Shown: positions 54,498 to 63,510 of the stretch, one piece after another
Position numbering within the stretch: the stretch's first letter is position 1
How the letters are laid out: every line of letters begins with the position of its first letter
Assembly: GCF_000518165.1 (NCBI RefSeq)
Contig: NZ_JADB01000002.1
Coordinates: 202,571 to 266,570, forward strand
Direction: 5' to 3'
DNA from: Bartonella elizabethae F9251 = ATCC 49927
GTDB lineage: Bacteria; Pseudomonadota; Alphaproteobacteria; Rhizobiales; Rhizobiaceae
DNA length: 64,000 bases
Made by a program: the position numbers and the translations under genes
The notes under the pieces: generated by a model
The model's database searches: none
Seen by the model: the letters and a program-made list of their open reading frames with translations, nothing else
What the model was told of the DNA's origin: nothing

Positions 54498-54676
54498 GAA
54501 TCGACAATGATTCTCCTCTTGAAAAAGAAGAGAAAGCTTATAGGGGGGAGTATGGTTATCCACAAGCTTTGTGGATTTTTACAGAGTCTTTTTTGTCAAG
54601 CATTTTATTTTTTTTTTTTAATTTGTAGAGATTCTTTAATGATTGGTAAATTCAGAGAAAAAAAATGAATTGAATC
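54498..54676. promoter_or_regulatory. cluster of five GANTC (CcrM) sites before dnaA
   Basis: GANTC occurs at 54498, 54509, 54584, 54630 and 54672. At this base composition I expect about 0.5 in 180 bases. CcrM methylates GANTC in alphaproteobacteria, and in Caulobacter such sites tie dnaA expression to the replication fork. GcrA, which reads them, is encoded in this window. Confidence 0.55.
54556..54578. promoter_or_regulatory. inverted pair of DnaA boxes before dnaA
   Basis: TTATCCACA at 54556-54564 matches the consensus exactly; the facing copy (54570-54578, complement AAATCCACA) differs at two positions. The arms ATCCACAA/TTGTGGAT are perfect over eight bases with a three-base centre. 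It lies about 560 bases before dnaA, so it could serve autoregulation if the dnaA promoter is nearby. Confidence 0.65.
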
Positions 54677-55120
54677 AATTATTTTTCTCATTCCTCATTG
54701 AAATAAGCATTTTTACAGCATTTTTTTGGAGCTTTTGATTTTATTTTGACCTCTTGCATTTTACCTCTGCTGTTTTGTATGGTTCTCATGAAGACTAAAA
54801 AGTATGAAGGGGTCACATCAGCACATTATCCTGTATTTTGTTAAATATAAAATCTTTGGTTCAAGCTTTTTAAAAGCTTTTGTGTTGGGTAGGTTTTTTG
54901 ATGTTTTTTTAGTTCTCTTAGTTGGTATGTTTACCATTTTAGAAGGGTGGGTCATATCATGAGTGCAAGTAAATCTTATTGGTCATCTTTGTTAGTGGGG
55001 TTGTGATGAGGCTATCCTAGGGGAGGGTGAGTAATCTTATTTGGGGTAGGGCGTTTTGCCTTCGCTAGATTTATTTTAGTTGTTTGGCAGGACAAAATTT
55101 TATTTTTATCAGGATGGAAG

Positions 55121-56692
55121 ATGGTGGATAAATTGAACTCTAAAGCTAGTTCCTTTAAAAGGGTTTCGGTGAATATCCTGTCGGCAGAGAACATAATAAA
55201 GAATAGGATGACAGAGAGTGATGGGGTTGTTTGTAGAAGTGCTTCTATAGGGCATTCTATTGTTTCAGAGGAGGAGAGTACGGCGGCTTTTGTACGTGTT
55301 ATGGCACAATTAAAGGCGCAGGTTGGTGTTGAAGCTTATACCAGTTGGTTTGGTCGTGTGAAACTTGCTGAGTATAGCCATACTCTTGTAAAGCTTTCTG
55401 TTCCTACAGCTTTTTTACGTTCATGGATTAATAATCACTATGGTTCTCTTTTGACTCATTTATGGAAACAAGAGAACTCAGCAATTCTTCGTGTTGAAGT
55501 CATCGTTCGCGGTATGGAACGGGTTTCAAAAGATGTTGTTTGTAAAACAAGTGCGCCTTCTGTTGTGCTGGAGGAGCCGGCGACTTCATCTTTTGTTGAG
55601 AATTGTGCGGAGCATTCAGTCAAAAGTTCTCAAGCGGGGGTTTTTGGATCTCCCCTTGATTCTCGCTATACTTTTGAAAGCTTTGTTGAGGGGGCATCTA
55701 ATCGCGTTGCTTTAGCGGCAGCACGTTCAATTGCAGAGGGGCATAAAAGTGCTTTGCGTTTTAATCCTCTTTTTATTCACGCGTCTGTCGGTTTAGGAAA
55801 AACACATTTGCTTCAAGCGATTGCCGCTTCTGCATTGAAGCGTTTAACATCTGCACGTGTTATTTATTTAACGGCTGAATATTTTATGTGGCGTTTTGCA
55901 ACAGCTATTCGTGATAATGATGCTCTTTCTTTTAAAGAGCAACTTCGCGATATAGACCTGTTGATTATTGATGATATGCAGTTTTTGCAAGGTAAGTCGA
56001 TACAACATGAATTTTGCCATTTACTTAATATGTTGCTTGATAGTGCAAAACAGGTTGTTGTTGCTGCAGATCGTCCGCCAGCGGAATTAGAATCGCTTGA
56101 TCTTCGGGTTCGGTCTCGTCTTCAGGGAGGGGTTGCCCTTGAAATTGAGGCACCAGATTATGAAATGCGTTTGCAAATGTTGCGCCAGCGGTTGAAGGGG
56201 GCACAGCAAGATGATAGCATGATATCAATTTCTGATGATGTTCTGGAATATATTGCAAAAACGGTTTTAGGGTCAGGACGCGATATTGAAGGCGCATTTA
56301 ACCAGCTTTTATTTCGTCAATCTTTTGAGTCTGATTTATCTTTAGAACGGATTGATGAGTTATTAGGTCATTTGACACGTCCTGGTGAACCTAAACGTAT
56401 TCGGATTGAAGAAATTCAGCGTACGGTAGCGCGCCATTATAATGTTTCTAAACAGGACTTGCTATCTAATCGTCGAACACGGACGGTTGTAAAGCCACGG
56501 CAAGTTGCGATGTATCTAGCGAAAGTATTAACGCCTCGCTCATTGCCAGAAATAGGGCGCCGTTTTGGTGGACGTGATCATACAACAGTTTTACACGCTG
56601 TACGTAAAATTGAAGATTTAGTTTGTGGTGATCAGACCTTGGCCAAGGAACTTGAATTACTGAAGCGATTGATTGGAGAACAGGCTGTATAA
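55121..56692 (+). CDS. dnaA: chromosomal replication initiator DnaA
   Basis: DnaA binds DnaA boxes, melts the origin and loads the helicase. The 523-residue protein has all four parts: N-terminal oligomerisation domain (~65-140, [19 protein letters not shown]), a variable linker, the AAA+ domain with Walker [16 protein letters not shown] (~226-240) and Walker [17 protein letters not shown] (~284-299), and the DNA-binding domain ending with [16 protein letters not shown] (~492-507). The ATG at 55121 follows AGGATGG. An ATG further in (residue 30) could also be used, since the family N-terminus varies. dnaN follows. Confidence 0.96.
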   Translation: MVDKLNSKASSFKRVSVNILSAENIIKNRMTESDGVVCRSASIGHSIVSEEESTAAFVRVMAQLKAQVGVEAYTSWFGRVKLAEYSHTLVKLSVPTAFLRSWINNHYGSLLTHLWKQENSAILRVEVIVRGMERVSKDVVCKTSAPSVVLEEPATSSFVENCAEHSVKSSQAGVFGSPLDSRYTFESFVEGASNRVALAAARSIAEGHKSALRFNPLFIHASVGLGKTHLLQAIAASALKRLTSARVIYLTAEYFMWRFATAIRDNDALSFKEQLRDIDLLIIDDMQFLQGKSIQHEFCHLLNMLLDSAKQVVVAADRPPAELESLDLRVRSRLQGGVALEIEAPDYEMRLQMLRQRLKGAQQDDSMISISDDVLEYIAKTVLGSGRDIEGAFNQLLFRQSFESDLSLERIDELLGHLTRPGEPKRIRIEEIQRTVARHYNVSKQDLLSNRRTRTVVKPRQVAMYLAKVLTPRSLPEIGRRFGGRDHTTVLHAVRKIEDLVCGDQTLAKELELLKRLIGEQAV

Positions 56693-56875
56693 GATTTATG
56701 ATTTCTTTTTTGAAGAAACTTTAAGGGATTTAATGAAAGTTTTTTTTCTTATGCAGGAGTGACTTGCCATTTTAAAAGAGGTTTAATAAAATCTAGTAGA
56801 CGATTCTTTAAAAAGGATCTGTTGTTTTAATTCGAAAGAATTCTTATCGTTTTTTGTAAATCGTACGGGGCTTTT

Positions 56876-57997
56876 ATGCGTATTACAGTGGATCGCAATC
56901 AATTTCTCAAGTCTCTTGGTCGTGTTCACCGTGTGGTAGAGCGCCGTAATACTGTTCCTATTTTATCGAATGTTCTGATTGATGCAGAAAATGGTCATGT
57001 ACAGTTAAAGACAACAGATCTTGATTTAGAGGTTACGGAATCTTTTGCAGTTAATGTGGAACAAGCCGGAGCAACGACTGTTCCGGCACATTTGCTCTAT
57101 GATATTATTCGAAAACTTCCTGATGGTAATGAAGTTGCATTATCCGTTGATGAGAATCAATCAAGTACAATGTCTGTTGTTTCAGGTTGTGCACATTTTC
57201 AGCTTCAGTGTCTTCCAAAGGCAGATTTTCCAGAGTCACTTCCTGGGCAGTTTAGTTATCGCTTTTCTTTATCAGCATCAGGGTTGAAACATTTACTTAA
57301 TTGTACGCAATTTGCCATTTCTACTGAAGAAACCCGCTATTATCTTAATGGTATTTACTTCCATGTTATTCATGATGGTGTTTTGAAACTGCGTTTGGTG
57401 GCAACGGATGGTCATCGTTTGGCACAAGTTGAGATGGAAGCGCCTTCAGGAGTTGAAGGAATGCCCGGTGTTATTGTTCCTCGTAAAGCTGTAGGAGAAT
57501 TGCAAAAACTTCTTTCAGAAGAAAATGATGGTGATGTATGTATAGAACTTTCAGAGACAAAGATTCGTTTTTCTATAGGTTCTGTGGTTTTTACATCAAA
57601 GTTAATTGATGGAACATTTCCAGATTATCAACGTGTTATTCCTCTTGGAAATGATAAAGAATTAGTTGTTAATAGACAGGATTTTTCTTCAGCGGTTGAT
57701 CGTGTTTCAACGATTTCGAGTGATCGGGGGCGTGCTGTTAAGTTAACGATTGAGCATGGACAGTTAAGGCTTGTTGTGAATAGTCCTGATTCGGGCAGTG
57801 CGGAAGATCAATTATCCGTAACTTACACATCTGAACCACTTGAGATAGGGTTTAATTCACGGTATCTTTTGGATATTGCTGGGCAGCTTTCAAGTGATGA
57901 GATGGTTTTTATGTTGGCTGAAGCTGGAGCACCAGCTCTGATTCGTGATAATGATGATGCGAATGTGCTTTATGTGCTGATGCCTATTCGTGTTTAG
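56876..57997 (+). CDS. dnaN: DNA polymerase III sliding clamp (beta subunit)
   Basis: The clamp is a ring dimer that holds polymerase III to DNA and serves as a platform for MutS and others. The 373-residue protein shows the three-fold clamp repeat: MRITVDRNQFLKSLGRVHRV at the start, LSALKHLL-like FSLSASGLKHLLNCTQFAIS in the middle and PDYQRVIPL (~263-271), ending LYVLMPIRV. It follows dnaA by 183 bases and precedes recF by 20. Confidence 0.97.
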   Translation: MRITVDRNQFLKSLGRVHRVVERRNTVPILSNVLIDAENGHVQLKTTDLDLEVTESFAVNVEQAGATTVPAHLLYDIIRKLPDGNEVALSVDENQSSTMSVVSGCAHFQLQCLPKADFPESLPGQFSYRFSLSASGLKHLLNCTQFAISTEETRYYLNGIYFHVIHDGVLKLRLVATDGHRLAQVEMEAPSGVEGMPGVIVPRKAVGELQKLLSEENDGDVCIELSETKIRFSIGSVVFTSKLIDGTFPDYQRVIPLGNDKELVVNRQDFSSAVDRVSTISSDRGRAVKLTIEHGQLRLVVNSPDSGSAEDQLSVTYTSEPLEIGFNSRYLLDIAGQLSSDEMVFMLAEAGAPALIRDNDDANVLYVLMPIRV

Positions 57998-58017
57998 GGG
58001 CGATTGTTTTGCAATGC

Positions 58018-59151
58018 ATGGCAAGTCATGTGCATAAAGTGTCTGTGAGGCAGCTAAAGCTTTTACGTTATCGCAATTATTCTTTTTTAAATATTCATTT
58101 TTCGGGTCAGCATGTGGTTTTCACGGGCCACAACGGTGCGGGTAAGACCAATCTTTTAGAGGCGTTATCGTTTCTTTCTCCAGGTCGTGGTTTGCGACGG
58201 GCTGCATATTCTGATGTTAGCTGTATAGATGAAGGCGGTGAAGGATTTGTTATCTTTGCCTGTCTTGAATGTGCTCTTTATGGTGAAGTGAAGATTGGTA
58301 CAGCTTTGGAGGTTAGCGATAACAGTCGAAAGGTCCATATTAATGGTGTGAATGAGCCAAGTGATTGCTTAACAGATTACTGTCATATTAGTATCCTAAC
58401 ACCTTCTATGGATAGTCTTTTTACCGGCCCTTCGCTTGAACGCCGGCGTTTTTTGGATCGTATGGTTTTGGCGATTGATCCTTTGCATAGTCGCCGTATA
58501 TCCGATTATGATAGAGCGATGCGCGCACGTAATCGTTTGTTTTTGGATGGCAATGAAGATACTGCTTGGTTTGATGCATTAGAAAAGCAGATGGCAGAAT
58601 TGGCGACAGCTATTTCTGCGGCGCGTATTGATGTTATTCGGCTTTTAAATGACATGTTTACACAAATGCCATCTCAGATACCTTTTCCACGGGCTTTTTT
58701 GCAAATTGATGGTTTTTTGGAAACAGCTCTAAGGAGACTATCAGCCACTGAAGTTGAAGAGCAGTTTTGTGATCGATTGCAGCGTAATCGTGCAATGGAT
58801 CGTGCTGCTGGGCGGACATTAGAAGGACCACATCGTACAGATTTACAAGTTTTTTATGCAGATAAAAATAGACCTGCAACATCTTGTTCAACAGGTGAAC
58901 AAAAAGCGTTGCTGATAGGTCTGGTTTTGTGTCATGCACGTCTAACAGGTATGATATCGGAAAGAGCACCCATTCTTCTTTTTGATGAAATGGCTGCTCA
59001 TCTTGATTCACATCGGCGTGCTGCTTTATTTGATATTCTTGATGATTTAGCTGTGCAAACATTTATGACAGGAACAGATCGTCTTTTATTTGATGAATTA
59101 AAAGGACGTGCAGAATTTTTTGAGATTAAGGATGGCGCTTTATTGCTGTAA
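58018..59151 (+). CDS. recF: DNA replication and repair protein RecF
   Basis: RecF is an ABC-type ATPase that helps load RecA on gapped DNA with RecO and RecR. The 377-residue protein has Walker A FTGHNGAGKTNLLEALSFL (~33-51), the FLDRMVLAID segment (~143-152), and the C-terminal signature STGEQKALLIGLVL (~288-301) and Walker B ILLFDEMAAHLDSHRR (~317-332). The frame opens at a TTG (58009), but the ATG at 58018 is the more likely start. It lies just after dnaN as in related genomes. Confidence 0.94.
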   Translation: MASHVHKVSVRQLKLLRYRNYSFLNIHFSGQHVVFTGHNGAGKTNLLEALSFLSPGRGLRRAAYSDVSCIDEGGEGFVIFACLECALYGEVKIGTALEVSDNSRKVHINGVNEPSDCLTDYCHISILTPSMDSLFTGPSLERRRFLDRMVLAIDPLHSRRISDYDRAMRARNRLFLDGNEDTAWFDALEKQMAELATAISAARIDVIRLLNDMFTQMPSQIPFPRAFLQIDGFLETALRRLSATEVEEQFCDRLQRNRAMDRAAGRTLEGPHRTDLQVFYADKNRPATSCSTGEQKALLIGLVLCHARLTGMISERAPILLFDEMAAHLDSHRRAALFDILDDLAVQTFMTGTDRLLFDELKGRAEFFEIKDGALLL

Positions 59152-59205
59152 AAAATATGCTAAATATTTTTTAATTAAGTGATGGTCGAGAAGAAAAGGT
59201 TTGCC

Positions 59206-59673
59206 ATGTCTGTGATGATAACGATTTTAAATGGTCCTAATTTAAATTTTCTGGGTCAACGTGAGCCAGAAATTTATGGAACTGAAACTCTAGAAGATAT
59301 TGAAAAAAATTGCAGAGAATGGGCAAAAAGAGCTGATGTTATCGTAAATTTTTATCAAAGTAACTATGAGGGCCAGCTAGTAGAATGGATACAAGAAGCA
59401 ACAAAGCTAAGTTCTGGATTGATCATCAACCCAGCGGCTTACAGTCATACATCTGTTGCTCTTCTTGATGCTCTAAAAATGTTTTCAGGACCGAAAGTAG
59501 AAGTTCATTTATCCCATATTCATCAACGGGAAACTTTCCGTCACCATTCTTATACATCGGCAGGTGTAGACGCTATCATAAGTGGGTTTGGAAGTGATGG
59601 ATATCGTTTTGCGCTTGAGTATATTGCAAAACAATTAATAAGTTGTAAAGGTAAAGAGTTAAGTGTTGGATAA
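59206..59673 (+). CDS. aroQ: 3-dehydroquinate dehydratase, type II
   Basis: AroQ removes water from 3-dehydroquinate, the third step of the shikimate pathway. The 155-residue protein has the family start ITILNGPNLNFLGQREPEIY, with catalytic Tyr in PEIYG, INPAAYSHTSVALLDAL (~75-91) and VEVHLSHIHQRETFRHHSY (~99-117). The frame starts at 59179, but the ATG at 59206 follows AAAAGG and matches homologues. It lies between recF and cyoA and supplies the pathway in which aroA acts. Confidence 0.94.
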   Translation: MSVMITILNGPNLNFLGQREPEIYGTETLEDIEKNCREWAKRADVIVNFYQSNYEGQLVEWIQEATKLSSGLIINPAAYSHTSVALLDALKMFSGPKVEVHLSHIHQRETFRHHSYTSAGVDAIISGFGSDGYRFALEYIAKQLISCKGKELSVG

Positions 59674-59779
59674 GAGTAATATAGGCATTGAATTCACTTG
59701 ATAATTATTTTCAAATCTGTACAATATGAGGTATTATATTTATGGCGATTTTTAGTGCATATGACGGGGGTAAAAGAAG

Positions 59780-60751
59780 ATGAAAAGCTTTGTTCGACAA
59801 TTAGGAATGCTTGTGATTTTAGGGGGAGCACTGCTTTTATCTGGTTGTAAAATGGATGTCCTTCAGCCATCAGGTTATGTAGCACGTCAGCAGCTCATTT
59901 TGATTGTTGTTTGTGTGGTTGTTATGCTTTGCGTTGTCATTCCAGTCATGGTGAGTGTAGTATTTTTAGCGATAAAATATCGTGCATCGAATACGAAGGC
60001 GAACTATTCTCCTGATTGGGCGCATTCAAATAAAATTGAAGCTGTAATGTGGGGTATCCCGATTGTAATTGTAATGGTTTTGGGTTCACTAACGGCTTAT
60101 TATACCTATAAGCTTGAGCCTGCAAAGCCTCTTCCCGTAGAGGTTGTGGGTGAAGGGGAGCCATTGCAGATTGATGCTGTCGCTCTTGATTGGAAATGGG
60201 TTTTTATTTATCCTCAATATGGTGTTGCATCGATTAATGAAATTTACGCGCCTGAAAGACGTCAAGTTTTATTGCAATTGACGTCAGAAAATTCTGTCAA
60301 TGCCTTTTGGGTTCCTAAATTGGGTACAGTTCTTTACTCTATGCCACAGATGAATGCTAAGTTGCATTTGATCGCTGAAGAACAGGGAGTATTCAATGGG
60401 ACCTCAGCAAATTATAGCGGTGATGGTTTTTCAGGGATGCGGTTTAAGTGGCACTCTGTGTCTTCGCAGGATTTTGAAGATTGGATTGTAAAAGCTCGGG
60501 CTAATGGTCGAGCGCTTGATCGTAAATCTTATCGTCAACTTTCTATTGCGCCTCGTATGGGTGATATTGCTGCGAAGGAAAAAGATGCTGAAGTGCGTTA
60601 TTTTGCACCTGTTGAGCAGCGACTTTACTATCGTATTGTTAATCGGTGTGTCGATGAAAATACCGTATGTAATGAAGATTTAATGAAACGTGCAGCTGCT
60701 CAGACACTGTGGGGTGCATTGTGTTCAGTATTTGATCCTGATGTTATTTAA
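59780..60751 (+). CDS. cyoA: cytochrome bo3 ubiquinol oxidase subunit II
   Basis: CyoA is the second subunit of the quinol oxidase, which oxidises ubiquinol and reduces oxygen while pumping protons. The 323-residue protein has a lipoprotein signal (LLLSGCK, lipidated Cys ~27), two membrane helices (~38-65 and ~88-112, IVIVMVLGSLTAYYTY) and a periplasmic cupredoxin domain, with LDWKWVFIYPQYGVASINE and FWVPKLGTVLYSMPQMNAKL. CuA ligands are absent, as in quinol oxidases. It is the first gene of cyoABCD. A G-rich Shine-Dalgarno (GGGGGTAAAAGA) precedes the ATG. Confidence 0.94.
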   Translation: MKSFVRQLGMLVILGGALLLSGCKMDVLQPSGYVARQQLILIVVCVVVMLCVVIPVMVSVVFLAIKYRASNTKANYSPDWAHSNKIEAVMWGIPIVIVMVLGSLTAYYTYKLEPAKPLPVEVVGEGEPLQIDAVALDWKWVFIYPQYGVASINEIYAPERRQVLLQLTSENSVNAFWVPKLGTVLYSMPQMNAKLHLIAEEQGVFNGTSANYSGDGFSGMRFKWHSVSSQDFEDWIVKARANGRALDRKSYRQLSIAPRMGDIAAKEKDAEVRYFAPVEQRLYYRIVNRCVDENTVCNEDLMKRAAAQTLWGALCSVFDPDVI

Positions 60752-60826
60752 AGGGTCAGTAGAGAAAGAGCCCTTTTGATATAAGGTTTCTTTAAAACTT
60801 GAATTTCATTTGAAATGGGTTGAGAA

Positions 60827-62845
60827 ATGTTTGGAAGACTTACAGATCCTACGGCAGGTGCTTTTCATGCGCTTGCACATGAACCAATCGTTTTGTACAC
60901 ATGTATCGCGATTGTTGTGATTGGTTTAGTTGCTGTTCTTGCTTTAACAGCGCTTGGGTGGTGGGGGATTTTATGGCGAAATTGGATTACAACTGTCGAT
61001 CATAAACGCATTGGTATTATGTATATAATTCTTGGAATTATTATGCTTGTTCGCGGTTTTGCGGACGCACTTATGATGCGGACGCATCAAGCTTTAGCTC
61101 TTGGGAGTGAAACAGCGGGTTATTTACCCCCTGAGCATTTTGATCAAATTTTTTCGGCGCATGGCACGATCATGATTTTTTTCATGGCTACGCCTATTTT
61201 ATTTGGTCTTTTTAATTATCTTATACCGCTTCAAATTGGTGCGCGTGATGTTGCTTTTCCCTTTGCGAATAATCTAGGTTTTTGGATTACGGCTGCAGGA
61301 GCCATTTTGATTAATATATCGCTGGGTGTTGGTAATTTTGGCCGTGGTGGTTGGCTTATGTATCCACCTTTTACAGAGTTGCAAACGAGTCCAGATACAG
61401 GGGTAGACTATTATTTATGGTCACTTCAGCTTTCTGGTATTGCAACAACTATGGGGGCAGTCAATTTCGTTGCAACAATGATTAAGATGCGTGCTCCTGG
61501 AATGACAATGATGAGAATGCCTGTTTTTTGTTGGAGCGCTTTTGTCAGTAATGTCCTTATTTTAGTGATTTATCCCGTCTTAACCGTAGCTTTTGCGCTT
61601 TTGGCCTGTGATCGTTATCTGAGCATGAATTTCTTTACCAATGTTGGTGGCGGAAATCCAATGGTATGGATTAACTATGTTTGGGTTTTTGGTCATCCTG
61701 AGGTTTATGTTTTGGTTGTTCCTGCTTTTGGGATTGTTTCTGAGGTTGTATCAACTTTTTCCTCGAAACGCCTTTTTGGTTATACTTCCATGATATGGGC
61801 TATGGTAGTTATTTTGATTCTTTCGCTTCTTGTTTGGGGACATCATTTCTTCACAATGGGTGGCGGTGAAGCTGTAAATACCTTTTTTAGTATCGCAACG
61901 ATGATTATTGCCGTTCCAACAGGTGTAAAAGTTTTCAATTGGTTGCTCACAATGTATAAAGGAAGGATACGCTTTGAACCTCCAATGCTTTGGTGCATGG
62001 GCATGATCTTTACCTTCGTTGGTGGTGGATTAACCGGTGTTTTATTATCGATTGTGCCTGCTGATTGGCAGTTTCATAATTCGCTGTTTTTGATAGCGCA
62101 TTTTCACCATACGATTATCGGAGGCGTTGTTTTCGCTTATCTAGCTGGGCTTGCTTTTTGGTTTCCAAAAGTTTTTGGTTATAAACCAAATCGCATACTA
62201 GGGATTGCATCTTTCTGGTGTTGGTTTATTGGTTTTTATCTTGCCTTTTTCCCTGTTTATGCCCTTGGTTTAATGGGAGCAACGCGTCGTCTTCAGCATT
62301 ACATGGAACCTAGTTGGCAACCAATGTTTGTTATTGCTGCTCTAGGTGCTTTTATTATCTTACTTGGTATCCTTTGTTTTGTGTTACAGGTTGTTTTGGC
62401 AATTTGGTACGGTATTAAGCATAAAGGTCACTTACCGGTAACGTTAAATGATTCTTGGGGTGATGCACGGACACTGGAATGGTTTACCTCTTCACCACCT
62501 CCTGCTTATAATTTTGCTCTTCTCCCAGAGATAAAGTCTGATGATGCTTATTGGAATATGAAGAAAAGTGGTTATCAACGCCCGACAAGTGGATTTACAA
62601 AAATTCATATGCCATCGAATACATCAGCTGGAATTATTGCTGGCTTCTTCTCGTTAGTTGTTGGTTTCGCGCTTGTTTGGCATATTTGGTGGCTTGTTGC
62701 GATCGGACTGGTTGGTTTTGTTGCAACGCTTGTGTGTCATTCATTAACAGGCGATCACCATGGTTATTATATTCCAGCTGAAGAAGTACAAAAAACTGAA
62801 GATGCCTTTACAGCTGTTCTTAAAGAACAAGGAGTGACAGTATGA
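60827..62845 (+). CDS. cyoB: cytochrome bo3 ubiquinol oxidase subunit I
   Basis: CyoB is the catalytic haem-copper subunit, 672 residues and some 14-15 membrane helices. Ligands and motifs visible: HGTIMIFFMATP (low-spin haem His, ~107-118), FGHPEVYVLVVPAFGIVSEV (CuB His-Tyr region, ~287-306), WGHHFFTMGG (two CuB His, ~336-345) and AHFHHTIIGGVVFAYLAG (haem His residues, ~424-441). All are intact, so the oxidase should work. It follows cyoA by 75 bases and overlaps cyoC by four (ATGA). Confidence 0.97.
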   Translation: MFGRLTDPTAGAFHALAHEPIVLYTCIAIVVIGLVAVLALTALGWWGILWRNWITTVDHKRIGIMYIILGIIMLVRGFADALMMRTHQALALGSETAGYLPPEHFDQIFSAHGTIMIFFMATPILFGLFNYLIPLQIGARDVAFPFANNLGFWITAAGAILINISLGVGNFGRGGWLMYPPFTELQTSPDTGVDYYLWSLQLSGIATTMGAVNFVATMIKMRAPGMTMMRMPVFCWSAFVSNVLILVIYPVLTVAFALLACDRYLSMNFFTNVGGGNPMVWINYVWVFGHPEVYVLVVPAFGIVSEVVSTFSSKRLFGYTSMIWAMVVILILSLLVWGHHFFTMGGGEAVNTFFSIATMIIAVPTGVKVFNWLLTMYKGRIRFEPPMLWCMGMIFTFVGGGLTGVLLSIVPADWQFHNSLFLIAHFHHTIIGGVVFAYLAGLAFWFPKVFGYKPNRILGIASFWCWFIGFYLAFFPVYALGLMGATRRLQHYMEPSWQPMFVIAALGAFIILLGILCFVLQVVLAIWYGIKHKGHLPVTLNDSWGDARTLEWFTSSPPPAYNFALLPEIKSDDAYWNMKKSGYQRPTSGFTKIHMPSNTSAGIIAGFFSLVVGFALVWHIWWLVAIGLVGFVATLVCHSLTGDHHGYYIPAEEVQKTEDAFTAVLKEQGVTV

Positions 62846-63510
62846 GTGCAGTAACAATGAATAATGCGAATACTGTGGATAAACTTCACCACGATAGTAG
62901 CTCGGTCATGACGTTTGGTTTTTGGGTCTATATTCTTTCAGACTTGATCCTGTTTTCGACACTTTTTTCAAGTTTTGCTGTCTTTTCTGCTTCTTATGGG
63001 GGCGGTAAAGCGGGCAATGAATTTATAGATTTAAAGTTTGTTTTAGTTGAGACTGCTTTCTTATTGTTTTCATCCGTTACTTATGGTTTTGCAATGGTAC
63101 AAGCACATAAAAATAACATCAGTGGTGTGCGTTTATGGATGGCCATTACTTTTATATTTGGGTGTTGCTTCATTGGTATGGAACTTTATGAATTCCATGA
63201 ATTATTGAGTGAGGTCTTTTATTATGATCCAAATGCTTATGCGGGTATCGATCCTGCAACAGGTTTACAGCTTTTTGGTCGGGAAATTCTCTCTGCTTAT
63301 TGGTCAGCATTCTTTGCTTTGGTTGGTACCCATGGACTTCACGTAAGTGTTGGTCTTCTTTGGATGGTTGTGATGTTTTTTCATCTTCGTCGTAATGGTT
63401 TGGATCAGAATAATAAAACACGTTTAGCATGCCTTTCCATTTTTTGGCATTTACTTGATATTGTATGGGTTGGTGTTTTCACCATGGTTTATCTATTAGG
63501 AGCGTTGTGA
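62842..63510 (+). CDS. cyoC: cytochrome bo3 ubiquinol oxidase subunit III
   Basis: CyoC is the third subunit, 222 residues with five membrane helices, starting around FGFWVYILSDLILFSTLFSS. The motif GTHGLHVSVGLLWMVVMFFH (~165-184) is typical of the family. Its ATG overlaps the cyoB stop by four bases, and its TGA overlaps the cyoD ATG by one, so the subunits are translationally coupled. Confidence 0.95.
   Translation: MSAVTMNNANTVDKLHHDSSSVMTFGFWVYILSDLILFSTLFSSFAVFSASYGGGKAGNEFIDLKFVLVETAFLLFSSVTYGFAMVQAHKNNISGVRLWMAITFIFGCCFIGMELYEFHELLSEVFYYDPNAYAGIDPATGLQLFGREILSAYWSAFFALVGTHGLHVSVGLLWMVVMFFHLRRNGLDQNNKTRLACLSIFWHLLDIVWVGVFTMVYLLGAL

Larger units (their letters stand above)
54409..55120. 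other. rpsT-dnaA intergenic region
   Basis: About 710 bases hold the rpsT terminator, an inverted pair of DnaA boxes (54556-54578), five GANTC sites within 179 bases (54498-54676) and long AT-rich runs, including ten T near 54610. It may contain the dnaA promoter. I do not call it the origin: one perfect and one poor DnaA box are too few, and in related alphaproteobacteria oriC is often elsewhere. Confidence 0.5.

Noticed and set aside
54409..55120. chromosomal origin (oriC) at dnaA
   Set aside because: Only one consensus DnaA box plus one weak copy; in related bacteria the origin is often not at dnaA. GC-skew could not be computed here.
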